Source: Karstenula rhodostoma CBS 690.94
Taxonomy: Eukaryota > Ascomycota > Dothideomycetes > Pleosporales > Didymosphaeriaceae
DNA: 64,000 nt
Direction: 5' to 3'
NCBI GenBank assembly: GCA_010093485.1
Contig: MU001501.1
Location: 1,195,052-1,259,051, forward strand
Below are positions 1-11,265 of the stretch, piece by piece. The notes beneath the pieces are model-generated. The model did no database searches. It had not been told where the DNA came from and saw nothing but the letters and a program-made list of their open reading frames with translations. Position 1 is the first letter of the stretch. Every line of letters starts with the position of its first letter. Made by a program: the position numbers and the translations under genes.

Positions 1-306
1 GGATAGGATTTGGTAGCCTTTATCTAGGAGGAAGGATGACCATCTACTGTCTTGGGGTGGTGCGCATTCGAAGCCTGGTCCGCCTTGGAGGTAAAGAAGC
101 CATGGAAGCTGCGACTTTGCGGGGTCTTCTGAGTCGGGGTAGTCTGCGGGCTTGGAAAGCTTGCGGGCTGAGCGTGCGAAGAGCTGGATGGTGCCTAGTG
201 AGGGATTGGTGTAGTCTCGGGGCACTTGGAAGAAGTGCTCAGTTACCCTGAGCTTGCCTGGTACGAGATGGCTACGCTGCTCGAGGATTTTGGCGGCCTG
301 GATCAT
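1..306 (-). CDS. Proline iminopeptidase-like alpha/beta hydrolase, N-terminal part (cut by window edge)
   Basis: The minus strand is open from an ATG at 306 to the left edge, giving about 102 residues. It contains YLQGGPGFECAPPQ, the oxyanion-region motif typical of fungal proline iminopeptidases (alpha/beta hydrolase fold, serine peptidase family S33). Before it lies the usual N-terminal strand region (HLVPGKLRVTEHFFQVPRDY), and after it the GYQILS segment that normally leads to LDQRGTG. An in-frame TAG lies shortly upstream of the ATG, which supports the start. A short upstream exon joined at a CTAG acceptor near 360 is possible. The catalytic Ser, Asp and His would lie outside the window. 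Family members release N-terminal proline from peptides. The gene is divergent from the kelch gene at 811. Confidence 0.8.
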   Translation of the reverse strand, partial: MIQAAKILEQRSHLVPGKLRVTEHFFQVPRDYTNPSLGTIQLFARSARKLSKPADYPDSEDPAKSQLPWLLYLQGGPGFECAPPQDSRWSSFLLDKGYQILS

Positions 307-810
307 GTTGTCGTTTTCTGGCGCTTGCTGGACAAGTTGTTGAGCTTGCTTGTGATATTCCTAGATCGTACAAGCGTAAAATTTTAGCACTGCGGGCTGT
401 GTTTGGTTCTGCTGTAGTAAACAGTGAATGTTGACGTGGCGTGGTGGTAGCTTTATCGATAAGGGGGAGGGGAGCACTACCATCAATGCGGTAAGTGGTG
501 CGATGTGCAAAACTTAGCGGGGAACCTGCTGCATAAAATCTGTGGACGTGCGACAACCACGTGCGGCCAGACGTTCTGATATTACATATGCAGACGCCGG
601 GGCTCAGAGCAATACTGTATCTACTTGCACCAGACTCTGCCGCTTCATAAATGGACAGTACCGGCCGCGATCGTTGAAAGGTAGACAAACTTCCAATTTT
701 CCAACACACCTGCAGGAATCTGCCCACCTGTGGCGAGTTCGACCTGGAACAACCGAACAACATTTTATTAGAACCAGCCTAGGCCACCAAAACAAACAGG
801 CCAACAAATC
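307..810. other. Divergent intergenic region
   Basis: These roughly 500 bp separate the proline iminopeptidase start (minus) from the kelch gene start (plus), so they should hold both promoters. I see no convincing coding signal. The open frames here do not resemble known proteins and overlap one another on both strands. Confidence 0.5.
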
Positions 811-2889
811 ATGGCGAAGGACAAGAAGAAGAAGGGGGCGGACACGAAAGCCGTCGCGAAGGCAGCAAAGGCAGCAAAGCAAGAGAAGAAGGCAGGCAAG
901 AAAGACAAAAAGATAGCGACCAAGAACAAGGACGTGGACTCAGATGCCGAGTCCGTAGATCTTGACGAAGTTCTTGCGCAGTATGCGAAAGAGCAGGAGC
1001 AGTACCTCGCCATCACCGAGGTGCCGTGCGACCCGCCATCAGCGAGAACTTCGAGCCTGATAATAGGCAACCCGGCAAACGACAATGAGCTCTTTTTGTA
1101 CGGTGGAGAGTATTACAACGGTGCTGTCGTCAACTTCTACAGCGATTTGTATGTCTACAATATTAAGAAGGATCTCTGGAGTAAGGTCACGTCCCCCAAT
1201 TCGCCTTACCCACGCTCTGGACATGCGTGGTGCAGGGCTGCGAACACAAAGGATATATACCTTTTTGGTGGCGAGTTCAGCTCTCCGAAACAGGGTACAT
1301 TTTACCATTACAACGATTTCTGGAAACTGGATCCGCAGAGCCGCGAGTGGACTCGTATCGAGGTGAAGGGCAAAGCTCAAAATCCGCCAGCGAGGAGTGG
1401 GCATCGTATGGTCGGGTTCAAACAATACATCATCCTCTTTGGTGGCTTCCAGGATACGTCCGCTACAACCAAATATCTTAATGATATCTGGATATACGAT
1501 TGTGTCAACTTCGTCTGGCACACGCCGAAACTGCAGTCCGCGCGCGCTGTTCCGGATGCACGGTCGAGCTTCACGTTACTTCCGCACGAGCAAGGCGCTG
1601 TTCTGTATGGAGGTTACTCTCGCGTCAAGACAGCCGCTGGTGGGAAGCAACAGCAAGTCAAAGGCAAGAAGCAGCAAAGCGGCGGCGGGGGAGCGACACG
1701 TATGGTATTGAAACCCAAGGTACATGAAGATACTTGGTTTATACGTATCATCCCTCCGCCGGCGGATCAACCCTCCACCACGCTGCCGACGGTATCGTGG
1801 GAACGCCGCAAGCGTCCTGCGAATACGCCGAACCCGGCCCGTGCAGGCGCAACAATGGCCTTCCACAAAGGTCGCGGCATCATGTTCGGTGGCGTGCACG
1901 ATGTAGAGGAGAGCGAGGAAGGCATCGACTCTGAGTTCTTCAATCAACTCTTCGTATGGAACATTGAGCGCAATCGTTACATGCCTCTCAACCTGCGCCG
2001 TCCAAAAGCAAACGCCAACAAAAAGGCTGCTCAACAAGCCAACGTCAGCCGCCGCGACCGCGCCAGAGCCGACGAGGAAGAACTCCTAGCCAACCTCAAG
2101 GCCCTTGAAATGAAAGCTGGCGGCATCGTGGCACCCACCTCTGATGACGAAGGAGAGCAGAAAGAAAAGGAGCAGGATGATGAGGAAGAAGATACTCGCC
2201 CGGAGAAGCCGCGCCTCTACGAGTTCCCGCACCCTCGCTTCAACGCCGCATTGACCGTGCAAGGCGACACGCTCTACATCTACGGCGGCACCTTTGAAAA
2301 AGGCGACCGCGAATTCACCTTCGACGAGCTCTGGTCGCTGAATCTGAACCATCTGGACGGTGTTGTCGAGATCTTCAAGCGCGACCTGGAAGACTGGCAA
2401 GGAAGCGACGACGAAGCCGACTCCGACGAAGAAGACGACGAGTACTCCGACGAAGATGACGACGAGGACGATGAAGACAGATCCGCCGCCGCCTCCACAG
2501 CTCCCACCAGCGTTACAGATTCGCCTGTCGCTGTCCCGACCAAGGAGCCCGAAGAAGACATCGGCACGACCGAGGAGATCTCTGCGCTCACGGATACACT
2601 ACCTCACCCGCGGCCTTTCGAGTCTCGCCGCGCGTTCTATGAGCGCACGTCTGAGGCTTGGCAGAATGTCATACTGGAGGAGATGTCCTATGGGGCCACA
2701 AATCAGACAATTAGGTCGCCGAAGGAAATCAAGAAAGCGGCGTTCGATCGCGCCGAGGAGAAGTGGTGGGATTGCAGGGAGGAGATTCGGGCGTTGGAGG
2801 ATGAACAGGAGGCTGCGGGTATTGGTGAGGTCGTTAGCTTGGCCGACAAGGAAGGGGGTGCAGGTGGCGGTGTAGGGAGAAGGCGGTAG
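811..2889 (+). CDS. KEL3: Kelch-repeat protein with C-terminal DUF4110 (Kel3/KLHDC4 type)
   Basis: Single-exon gene of 692 aa. The N-terminus is a Lys/Ala-rich basic stretch (about 1-45). Kelch repeats with GG...YxxDxxxYD/N...W signatures follow at about 91-125, 134-183, 193-238, 249-275 and 343-390. The last (about 477-523) comes after a charged linker. Together they should form a beta-propeller. An acidic run (about 530-560, mostly Asp/Glu/Ser) precedes a C-terminal domain (about 597-675, ERTSEAWQ and RAEEKWWDCREEI) that matches DUF4110, the usual partner of this kelch type. Yeast Kel3 and animal KLHDC4 share the architecture, and their molecular role is poorly defined. The start is the first ATG of the long frame, in an A-rich context. 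Assignment to the family is firm; function is inferred only. Confidence 0.88.
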   Translation: MAKDKKKKGADTKAVAKAAKAAKQEKKAGKKDKKIATKNKDVDSDAESVDLDEVLAQYAKEQEQYLAITEVPCDPPSARTSSLIIGNPANDNELFLYGGEYYNGAVVNFYSDLYVYNIKKDLWSKVTSPNSPYPRSGHAWCRAANTKDIYLFGGEFSSPKQGTFYHYNDFWKLDPQSREWTRIEVKGKAQNPPARSGHRMVGFKQYIILFGGFQDTSATTKYLNDIWIYDCVNFVWHTPKLQSARAVPDARSSFTLLPHEQGAVLYGGYSRVKTAAGGKQQQVKGKKQQSGGGGATRMVLKPKVHEDTWFIRIIPPPADQPSTTLPTVSWERRKRPANTPNPARAGATMAFHKGRGIMFGGVHDVEESEEGIDSEFFNQLFVWNIERNRYMPLNLRRPKANANKKAAQQANVSRRDRARADEEELLANLKALEMKAGGIVAPTSDDEGEQKEKEQDDEEEDTRPEKPRLYEFPHPRFNAALTVQGDTLYIYGGTFEKGDREFTFDELWSLNLNHLDGVVEIFKRDLEDWQGSDDEADSDEEDDEYSDEDDDEDDEDRSAAASTAPTSVTDSPVAVPTKEPEEDIGTTEEISALTDTLPHPRPFESRRAFYERTSEAWQNVILEEMSYGATNQTIRSPKEIKKAAFDRAEEKWWDCREEIRALEDEQEAAGIGEVVSLADKEGGAGGGVGRRR

Positions 2890-3310
2890 GTGAAATGCAT
2901 GACGACGAGAATAGATCAGGTAGCAAGCATACATCGTACAGCGGAATCTGTACTGACTATGTCGGTTCTGCGATGTCTACACTGTGGCGACTTGTCTCAT
3001 CAATCACCCGCGCACAGACCACCCATCAGCCGAGCGGACTCTGCGCGCGTCTGAGGGAGCGTTGTAGCTATTTTGATTTTGCGGCTGCGAAAAAAATCTT
3101 TTTTTTTCTTCTACTTTTATTGTAATAACTTTTTAACCTTTTATCCTATAAACTTTTTTGTTAATTCTTGCGCTTCGGCCGATCTACTGCGCTGTAGCCT
3201 AGGCTAGTACTTCATTTGGCTAGCGTGCACCCCTGATCAATCTCTCGCAGCCGTTCTTTTGTCGCAGCGTTCCCTCCTCAGATCCCCTCACTCTCCTGCA
3301 ACAGCAAGAC
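2890..3310. promoter_or_regulatory. Intergenic region with T-rich tract upstream of F-box gene
   Basis: These 421 bp lie between two plus-strand genes. At about 3089-3160 the plus strand is strongly T-rich (runs of T broken by short purine islands). It is followed by a CT-rich leader up to the ATG at 3311. Poly(dT)/pyrimidine tracts are common in fungal promoters. The 3' end of the kelch transcript must also lie here. No ORF of interest was seen. Confidence 0.35.
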
Positions 3311-5022
3311 ATGGGTTACTCAGAAAAGCTCTGTCGTCTGTGCGGCGTTTCTTTCAACATTGGTCGCCGGCGTCTACGCTCTGAGCCGGATTGGATGGGT
3401 TGGGAATGTACGGGGGACGTGAAGCTAGTGGCCTGCCAGCTTGGAAAGGGTAGCAATCCAGATGTGTGCATAGACGATGGCTGTACAGATGATGAACAAG
3501 AGGAGGAAATCGGCGACAAGGGATCGGGGAGTGGAGATGTATGTGAAGATATGGACGGAGTCGAGATTGATGGATTCAATACAGGCGTCGAAAAGATGCT
3601 GGATGGCGACGAAGATGATGACTACCAATATGAAGAAGCGGATGAGGAAGAACTACTTGAATTTGAGTCAAGCGACGACATGTCTGATTCGGGAAAGGAC
3701 AATCATATGGACATCGACCCTAACGCCGAGGACGATACTTACGCTCTGTTCAAGCATGCGGTTTTGTCCCAGCCAGATTCTGGTACCGAAAGGACGGGCC
3801 CGCCACCAAAGCACAAGTGTTTCCGTGGGATGGGGTACGCCGGCAGATTTATAACGGCAGAAGAGATGAGGGGCTGTAACACGGCGCAATGTCTCCTTAA
3901 CAAAGCTCACCACAGCGCTGCGGCCGAAGAACCGGACGATCAAGACTTTGAACGCGAAGGCTCATTCTATCTATCAGGTCTTTGTGGGCATGTTTGCTCC
4001 AGAGACGGCGGTGGCGAGGAGTTCGTACCTGCTCGGCATGGAGTGGCTGACGCATTCGTAGACAGTTGGGTATGGCAAGTTTCTCATATCCCCTTTTCTG
4101 ACTTGCGGAACGATATTCTAATTAAAGGAAGAACGTCAGATACAGTGAAACCGCCGTTCCATTTCACCCCGCGTGCTTCGACATTTTCTCCCGTTTGTCG
4201 CGAACCCGCTTCGGCTATATCAATGTTGAAGCGCTTGGTAACTGGATATTCGACTCTAATCACGATGATGTCGACCATGTTAGCAGCGACCCCAATGTCC
4301 GATCGAGTTCCCGACAGTGGTGGGACCATTTAGACGGGTGCGAATACCTCGGTGCGAATCCTCTGATAATTCCTCGTCTTGCGCCCATTCTGCAAGCTGC
4401 CATCGGGAAAGATGACAGCTTCAACCCACAAAATGGAGCATTTGACATCCCGAGTAACGAAGGAGCTGAAGATGTGTTCAGCAGCCTTCCACTCGAGTTA
4501 CGGCTTCAGACCCTGTCGTGCCTTGGTTCGTCAGACATTGCGAATCTACGTCTCGCGTCGCGTACTTTCCGCCAATTGCCCATCCTACTTTGGCGAGATC
4601 TACTCCTGAAAGAGATGCCGTATCTCTGGGAGGTATGGAGCGACGACCTCCCATTTATCTGGGCAACAGTCCAATTCGAGGACGTCGTTGAGCATGAAAA
4701 GGTCGAAATGGAGATTAGAACATGGCGCACCAGAACGCAAGACATTATCAAAGCAGAGCTACCCGAGACCCTCGATGCTTGGCAGCAACATGTGGATGAG
4801 ATTCTTCTGCGGAGGGCCACCAGTCTTTGGGAGAAGAAACGGGCGGATACATTGGAGAAGATGGTGACGCGGCTACCGGCATTGAATACGAATTGGTACA
4901 AGGTCTACACTGGAATCACGAGGAACTGGGAGGAGTTGAAGGGCCTGCAGAACAGAAGGAGGGTTTGGAAGGATATCGGGGTGATTGTGGAGAAGCTTGA
5001 CGAGTATACACTGCCGGCTTGA
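3311..5022 (+). CDS. F-box domain protein
   Basis: Predicted 546-aa protein from two exons, 3311-4074 and 4146-5022, joined across a candidate GC-AG intron (donor GCAAGT, acceptor ACAG). The N-terminus carries a CRLCGVSFNIGR motif, typical of a large group of filamentous-fungal F-box proteins. It is followed by a long acidic low-complexity stretch (about residues 60-145). After the intron the conserved core FHPACFDIFSRLSRTRFGYINVEALGNW appears. The F-box itself (SSLPLELRLQTLSCLGSSDIANLRLASRTFRQL) starts about 100 residues further on. F-box proteins present substrates to SCF ubiquitin ligases through Skp1; the substrate here is unknown. Every nearby GT donor would put the two exons out of frame. 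The GC donor with acceptor at 4145 restores phase and the conserved motif. Confidence 0.75.
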
Positions 5023-5046
5023 TGTTAGGAATGTGGAGCGGTGGCG

Positions 5047-7871
5047 TCAGCCATATTTCCGACCTACGACCACATGTCCAGCCCCGTTCTCGTCCCCACA
5101 GACCACCAACTCCGATGCCTCCTGGCCGTCCTCCCCAAGTCTCGTCCCAATTCTAACGTTCTTTTCCAGTGTCCTTGCGTGCGCAATCCCACTATTGCAA
5201 TTTTTGAACGCACCATTACGTGGCATAGAGTTGTAGGCTAATACCACCAGTTCGTTAATCGAGTCCCAAGCCTCGCATGACCGCTTCTTCCAAAGTAGCA
5301 CCCAAGTGTGTATGAGTGCCAGTAGTATATGCGTACAGAGAATAGAGGCAGCAGCCTTGTGGGACTTGTTCGCAAGAGACCATGCCGCTCCATATTTATA
5401 TGACTCGAAATGAGCACGTATATAGGGCTCAGATGGGTTTCGTACGGGGTAAATGTTCTTACCACTAATGAAGCTGTCGTCGGTGATAGGGTTTGAACGA
5501 AGGGCCTCGTCTAAATCGACATCATGTGCGTAATAAAGCTGGTGCGTGAAGCCGATGCGTGAGAGAGCGTTTACGAAAAAGGCCGAGGTGATGTATCTGC
5601 AACCACAGTCAGCTATAAGTCTCTCCCAGGTTGTGACTCAGTGTTGAGCCTCGGTCTCCAATTTTTTCTGTATTTGGAGGCCACCGAGCAGGAAGAGTGG
5701 TTGCCAGTGAATCAGAAACCAAGCAGACGTTTGATTGCAGATCGAATCCGTTGAGACGTGTTTGGCTCAATTCGGAAGAACGCAGCGTAAGCTATACAAA
5801 AGAAGACTCACTCGAGATCCAGTCCAAATCTCTCCCAATCTCCAGGCAACTCCCACGGCCTGTTGAGCCGCGTCTGGTTCAGCAGAGCCTCAAAACTCGT
5901 CATTAACAGGTTGTTACCAGCTTGTGATGCTTCTGGCATCATTGGTGTCAGTGCATCAAGCCAAGCCTGATCCACTTTGATGATACGTTCGTAATATGGC
6001 AACAAGCGAGGTTCGAATAGAGATAGCCACGGAAGTTCGCTATTTGCTGTGTCGCGATGCGAATCCAACCCAGGCCAGGCGATCCATGAGGCGGCCCATC
6101 TAGGCGATGGGACATGAATTGCCTGTCCGTTTGCCCACCACGCTTCCGCCACACAGCCTCTAGCGTACGTGTGGGTGTGGTTCTGAGTCAGGTATAGCAG
6201 AACTGCACTGCCGGATCCCAGATCTTCTGGCATAGGTACCCATCGTGCCCGAGCTTGATCTACTGTTGTTGCGTTGAGCGACAGTGCATCCCAATGAGAA
6301 AAACCCAGGTCCGACGCTGCCAAAGGCCGACTTGGTCCAAACTTTTGATCTCCGTTTGGCCGCCAATAAACTTTTTCGGTCAGCACAGGGAAATCTATCA
6401 GAGTTTCGGGCCCATGCAATTCTGTCAAGTTGCTGCACGCCACTCTAGCGACAGGGAACTTCCCTTCTGTAACTATGTGAAGATCGTTGGCGGAACCAAA
6501 ATCGCGAAGCCTCCTACTGCGTCCTTTGGCCTTTTGGAAGGCAAGTTCGGCTTGATGAGACAGGTAATCTGCGTGTGATATCACAGCCATATGCGGAGAT
6601 TTGGCCCAAGTGTCAGGGTCTGCTGCATTGGAATACCCACCTTGAATCAATCTTGCCGGAGGAACTTGATAAGCGCGAACCGCAGGCATGGAGATATCCC
6701 AACCTGGGATGATAGGGTTGATGTGTTCGAAGACCGCAACAAGCGTCTTCCACCCCCCTATGAGGCAAGAATCAAATTCCGTATGGAGGGGAGTGGTGAC
6801 ACATCTTCCGACACCCGTATGGTTGCTGCTCAGCACATTAGGCCAAAGCATGTCGGTCGTTCCTCGGAGGTAGAAGTCTGTGCTAGCAGACGCCACCCAT
6901 TGCTGCGCGGGTATGAGAAGAACGGCAGAGCCTGGTCCGGCAACAGTTGCTAACAGTGTGAACATCACAAGCATTCCACACAGTAAGCGCTTCGATCGTG
7001 GGAACGACGTGAGCATTAACCGGGGTAGCGACATGAGCCTCAACTGGAGTGAAAGAGTTGACCTTGATCGCGCACCCACAGCTGTGCGTAGTCTGAAATT
7101 CTCTCGAAACCAAGCAGGGATTCGGTTGAAGGTCCTCCAATTGTCCCGAAGAACTGGGAAGACACCGAAGCCACCGAAAGTATCTTTCGTCCAGAGCCAG
7201 CTGGGAGTACCGATAGATAACCCAGAACTCAGCAACCCAATACTGAGACCCTGGTCAAGAAGATGGCAACGGACGGTATCGAGAGCAATAGCAGTTAGTG
7301 AGCCCACGATGGTGAGTTCCTAGAGTGCTCAGCGCCTAAGATCGAGCAAGGCCCTAACAGACTTACATGTAGCTTTGCGAGAACTTGCAGCACTAAAGTC
7401 ATGAACGTATTCATCATCGGTCCATTCAACAGCTCACCGTCATTCAACCCTATTAGAAGAGCACTGAAAGTGATAGGAAGGATGTGAACCCCAGCTCTTG
7501 TGAAAGCAATCCAGCGGGAATCGCTCACGACTTCTTTCTGCTTCTCTCCTTCCGAAGAGAAGACCAGTAATTTGAGCCCTACGGAGCGAAGAAAGGACAG
7601 CCAGAGTATCGCCAACCTCCCAAGATATCGTTGCCGGATCGATGTACATTTCCGGGTCAAAAATCTCACCAATCTGAAATTCCGTATCGAGCTGTTGTAG
7701 GTAGGCATCGTAAAATAAGTTTGGAGTGGTGCATTTTGGGATCCTTGGTTCGGCGTGGCTCAATATATATTCCCGCCAACCGGACAAGGCTGAAGAGCGC
7801 CCTGCATAAGCCGAGGTCTCAGCCTTCCATACCGCATGGGCGAGTGGTGGTGCTCCAATGGCACAGACTTC
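5047..7871 (-). CDS. Fungal multi-pass membrane protein of unknown function
   Basis: Reading from right to left, the exons are about 7871-7583, 7533-7367, 7319-5812 and 5596-5047. They encode at least 837 aa, and one or more N-terminal exons beyond 7871 could not be resolved. The 47-bp intron 7320-7366 (GTAAGT...CTAG) joins LAKLH to ELTIVGSL. The 215-bp intron 5597-5811 (GTGAGT...GCAG) joins FGLDLE to YITSAFF. The intron near 7534-7582 is tentative. Hydrophobic segments occur near the start, around RLLCGMLVMFTLLATVAGPGSAVLLIP, and near the C-terminus (LCTHILLALIHTWVLLW). The central region looks extracytosolic, with several N-x-S/T sites. The C-terminal CEAWDSINELVVLA...NSG-I block is a hallmark of an expanded family in filamentous ascomycetes that I cannot name. 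No function is proposed. Confidence 0.7.
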
Positions 7872-9418
7872 CTGAATGCGAGGCGAATCAAACTGTAAGG
7901 AAAAGAGCCTGATTGACGAGTGTTATGTTAGACTGAAGTGGTCATGCTGTAGGCGCACAAGCAACGGTTACACAAGGAGATCTTTGACCCTCCAACTTGC
8001 TGAACAAAGCTGTTCAAGATACAGCCCACAAACTAATAAGCGCAACGACTACACATGACTCCGGATTCTTGGCAGTCGATACAAGCGATCTGTTTAAATA
8101 TTGGCTGGTTTAAAGGCGGAGCTGCTGCGTTAGGCACAGGATGGACTCAGCCTTGCTGCGCTGAGCCACACAAGTAAACCAGCCTAAGTCCAATCATCGA
8201 AATATGTCGTAAATGCTGGTGAAATGTGGCATGGATATCGGATCGTTTGGAATGTGCCGATGCTATATGGACTTTAGTAACTACAGGATTAAACATAGTA
8301 TTAAGGGGTCTAGAAATCTATATAGGATTACCCATGCCTCTACAAAGGCAGCACCTCCTGATTTCAGTAGCTCGATGCCTAGAACACCGGATCACAGGAG
8401 AAAAGAGAAAGAGACCAAGGGTAGTTAGTGATGTGTGAATCGAATACTCTGTTCGAAACAGTCGCTTATATTGTACGGATTAGAGACATTAACCTGCGGG
8501 CAATCCATTGTGTTCCAAGCGACAGTTGACATAATGACATATGAGTCTTCTGCATGATTTCTAAAAGGAGCCTCTCCTAACCTGATTTAGTTCAAGGAAA
8601 TACGAATAAGTAACAAATTTCTAACGAGCGTGTTATCTGAAAATTTGTAGAGAGAAAAAAGAAATTGACCGCTCCATCTTCACCAAAAACAGGACGTCTC
8701 GAGACTTCGAATTACCAGTTGACTCCATCGCACCACGATCCAGAACGTCCCAGTAGCCCAGCTCGCAACGTGCGCGGTGCCATTCCATCGCTCTTCGCTC
8801 TATGAATACCTCGCTAACTATTCTTGACGGCTTGACACAGTTCACACCCGCATAGAGTGATACAAGTTCTTCGGAATGCACGTCATTTTCGTTATCATGC
8901 ATGTTTCCCATTTGCGAGTTATTGCCGAGAGAACTAAATATTGACATAGATTCACTCTACTCGGGTACGTTTGTTATGCACGGTAAATGCATTCCTTGGT
9001 GTGAGAAGATCTCCCCATTGGGTCAATGGGGTCACTTCAGCCGCTATCTTCGACATGAACTTGTACCCACTCTACTACATTCGTGGGAGTGGTAACGGTT
9101 AGTGCAGTTCTTGTTGGTAGCGGCGTGGATACGTGGGTGCTTCGCTGGGGCTTGTTGGTTTGGCGGGTGGGGGATAGAGGGACGTTGGAAGAAGACGACT
9201 TGATTGCGTCCGGAGAGACAAAACCGGGCTGGGGGAAGAGACCCGAGTGCCCTAACATCCAACATTAGCCTCATCGTCCCAACGCGAATCCCCGGGCCTT
9301 GGCCAACAGCAAATTCCGTGAAGCGTAAAACGAGCAGCCCACCAAGATAACAAACTACTCAAAACGCCACACCACCTCCCAAGGTATCAAACTCGACCCG
9401 CAAGTGCTCCAGAACCCC
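7872..9418. other. Intergenic region, AT-richer, no convincing gene
   Basis: About 1.5 kb. It probably holds the missing 5' exon(s) and promoter of the membrane-protein gene to the left and the 3' end of the BTB gene to the right. A minus-strand ORF with ATG at 8947 and stop at 8633 (104 aa, no signal peptide, no recognised motif) is the only candidate. It is not supported by any family resemblance. Confidence 0.4.
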
Positions 9419-10399
9419 TCACTCGGCGTCCATCAAACATGCCCCACAAACCTCGTCACCCCCCTCGCATCGATGCCCCGCCGCATCAGAAGTCGCCGCC
9501 CTCCCTTCCCGCCGATCATGGTACTGCTCATGCGTCATTTTCCACGGCCGACTCATCGTCTCGCCCTCCCGCACCTTCTTCAACCTCAGCAGCTCCCGCA
9601 CCACCTCGACCAAGAATTCGCGCGGCAAAACCCCATCCTCGGCCTCCGTCTCCAACCACTCCACCTTCCCGCGATACATCCAGATGTCGACGAGCAGCTT
9701 GCGGATCGGACTGTCGGGGGAGGTGCCGTCGTAGAGCACGCCAATCTCCTCGTTGCTGGGGTACAGGGCGCGGGAGCCGTCGATGCCGCGGGCGTTGAGA
9801 ACGTAGACATCTGCGACGGCGTTCATGAAGGGGACGTCGACGAGGTAGTCACCGAGGATGTAGGCGTGGGCGAGGACGGCGTAGTGGGCGGTGCGCTCGT
9901 CGAGGGAGGAGTCCGGGGCGAGTGGGGGGTCCGGGAGGATGGCGAGCTTGCCAGTGTAGATCCAGGTGCGCCAGAGGGCGAAGGCGTCGGGGTCGTGGTC
10001 GGAGAGGGAGATGGTTGGGGGCTCGGGGGGTGCGTCGGAGCCGGAGATGGCGCGGTCGAAGTTCAGGTGGCTGCGGAAGTACGACGTGTGGTCGTTTAGG
10101 ACGTCGATGTGGATCTTGAAGGTGCGCTGGGGGGTGTCTTTGCCGACTTTGATGGTGATGAGGTCGCAGTCGAGTCTGTGGGCAGCTTAGCTACTGTGGC
10201 CAAAACCCAACTCCCTGTCGGCAGAGGCGTGTATGCCGACTGACCTCAAAGCACTGACCGCAACGCGCCTGTCCTGGATTTTGCTCGGCGCCTTCATCGC
10301 GGCAGCAGCCTCCTCGTACGCCGTCCTCGGCCTCTTCCGGAGCCCCATGCCCGGCCCGGGACCATAGCTCGACCCAAAGGTGAAGGTTAAATCAGCCAT
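9419..10399 (-). CDS. BTB/POZ domain protein
   Basis: Two exons, 10399-10245 and 10175-9419, give a 303-aa protein. The 69-bp intron 10176-10244 (GTCAGT donor, CACAG acceptor) is phase 2 and joins VAVSALR to LDCDLITIKVG. After a short Gly/Pro/Arg-rich N-terminus, the BTB fold runs from about residue 50 to 160 (ITIKVGKDTPQRTFKIHIDVLNDHTSYFRSHL, then DPDAFALWRTWIYTGKL). A helical C-terminal part follows, with a LLVDIWMYRGKVEWL segment characteristic of fungal BTB proteins of this size. BTB domains mediate dimerisation and often Cullin-3 adaptor roles; the partner here is unknown. The upstream donor at 10258 would give the wrong phase, so the downstream one was chosen. Confidence 0.82.
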
Positions 10400-10694
10400 T
10401 GCTCGTGTTCGTGCCGACTGTTCCTCCAAAAGCCGTGCAGTGAACATTCGCCAGCGAGTCGCGGCGTAGCTTGCAGGCTGACAGCCCAAGCTCCGGCTCG
10501 AGCGCAAGCCTCCTGCGTCGCTACCTCCCGGTTTCCAGGTGCTGGGCGCACGGGGCGAAGATGCGGACCGACTTTGTGTTCTAGGCCCGAGCTGTGAGAA
10601 GCCCACAAGTTCCAAATCCAAGGACGCTTGCAGTGAGGGATCATGGGCGGGTCAAAGGTCGTCTCGCCTAGTCAGCAGCTTTGCGGCTCGGCTC
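10400..10694. promoter_or_regulatory. Upstream region of the BTB gene
   Basis: GC-rich sequence between the BTB start codon and the transposon insertion, presumed to hold the BTB promoter. The transposon sits about 300 bp upstream of the start codon and may have displaced upstream elements. Confidence 0.35.
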
Positions 10695-10695
10695 C

Positions 10696-10760
10696 GGATC
10701 CACGTCGCGGGCAGGCCTCTAAGTAATCGCGGGCAGGCCTGCAACTGAATCTAGTCAAGT
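10696..10760 (+). repeat. Left terminal inverted repeat of the transposon
   Basis: 65 bp, inverted relative to 11266-11330 with two mismatches, at 10742 and 10756. It contains a nested direct repeat (CGCGGGCAGGCCT twice). Such subterminal repeats often serve as transposase binding sites. Confidence 0.85.
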
Positions 10761-11265
10761 GTATACAGGGGGTCCTGCAGGCCAAGGCACTATATAGATA
10801 AACCGCGTTATAGTATAATTTACTATAGGTATATAGTATTTCTTAATAGTAGAGTTACTATAACATTGCTAGAGGCTTAATAGGGTAAACTTAATTAGGT
10901 AAAAGTCTAGCTATATAGGAAAGCTCTATAACGCGTACGCGAAATACTAGGTCCTATATTAACTTTACTAGTAATAAGGTACTATCATCGACGTCAGGGA
11001 TATTAAGAATAGAGTTCGATATAATTATAACTAAGTTTCTATATAAAATAAGCGTATAATTAGTTAAATTAATAGGGAGCGATAGCTAGTGTTAGCGATA
11101 GGGAGTAATAGACGCAATACGCGATACGCAATACTAGCTAAAATACTAATACTAAGGATCTATATATTAAGCGATATAGCAGCTTAGTTATTAAAAAAAA
11201 CTTTCTCCCTATAGTAATTTACCCTATAGAGTAGTATCCTAAAATAGCTCTTTAGCCTATATAAA

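Noticed and set aside
36..763. Frames at 36-251 (plus) and 272-763 (minus)
   Set aside because: The first is antisense to the proline iminopeptidase fragment; the second runs out of frame across its start and the intergenic region.
8633..8947. 104-aa minus-strand ORF
   Set aside because: Has an ATG and plausible composition but no signal peptide, motif or family resemblance; kept only as a note in the intergenic entry.
9404..10099. 231-aa plus-strand frame opposite the BTB gene
   Set aside because: Low-complexity Val/Gly/Asp composition caused by GC-rich antisense; the minus strand has a clear BTB domain.
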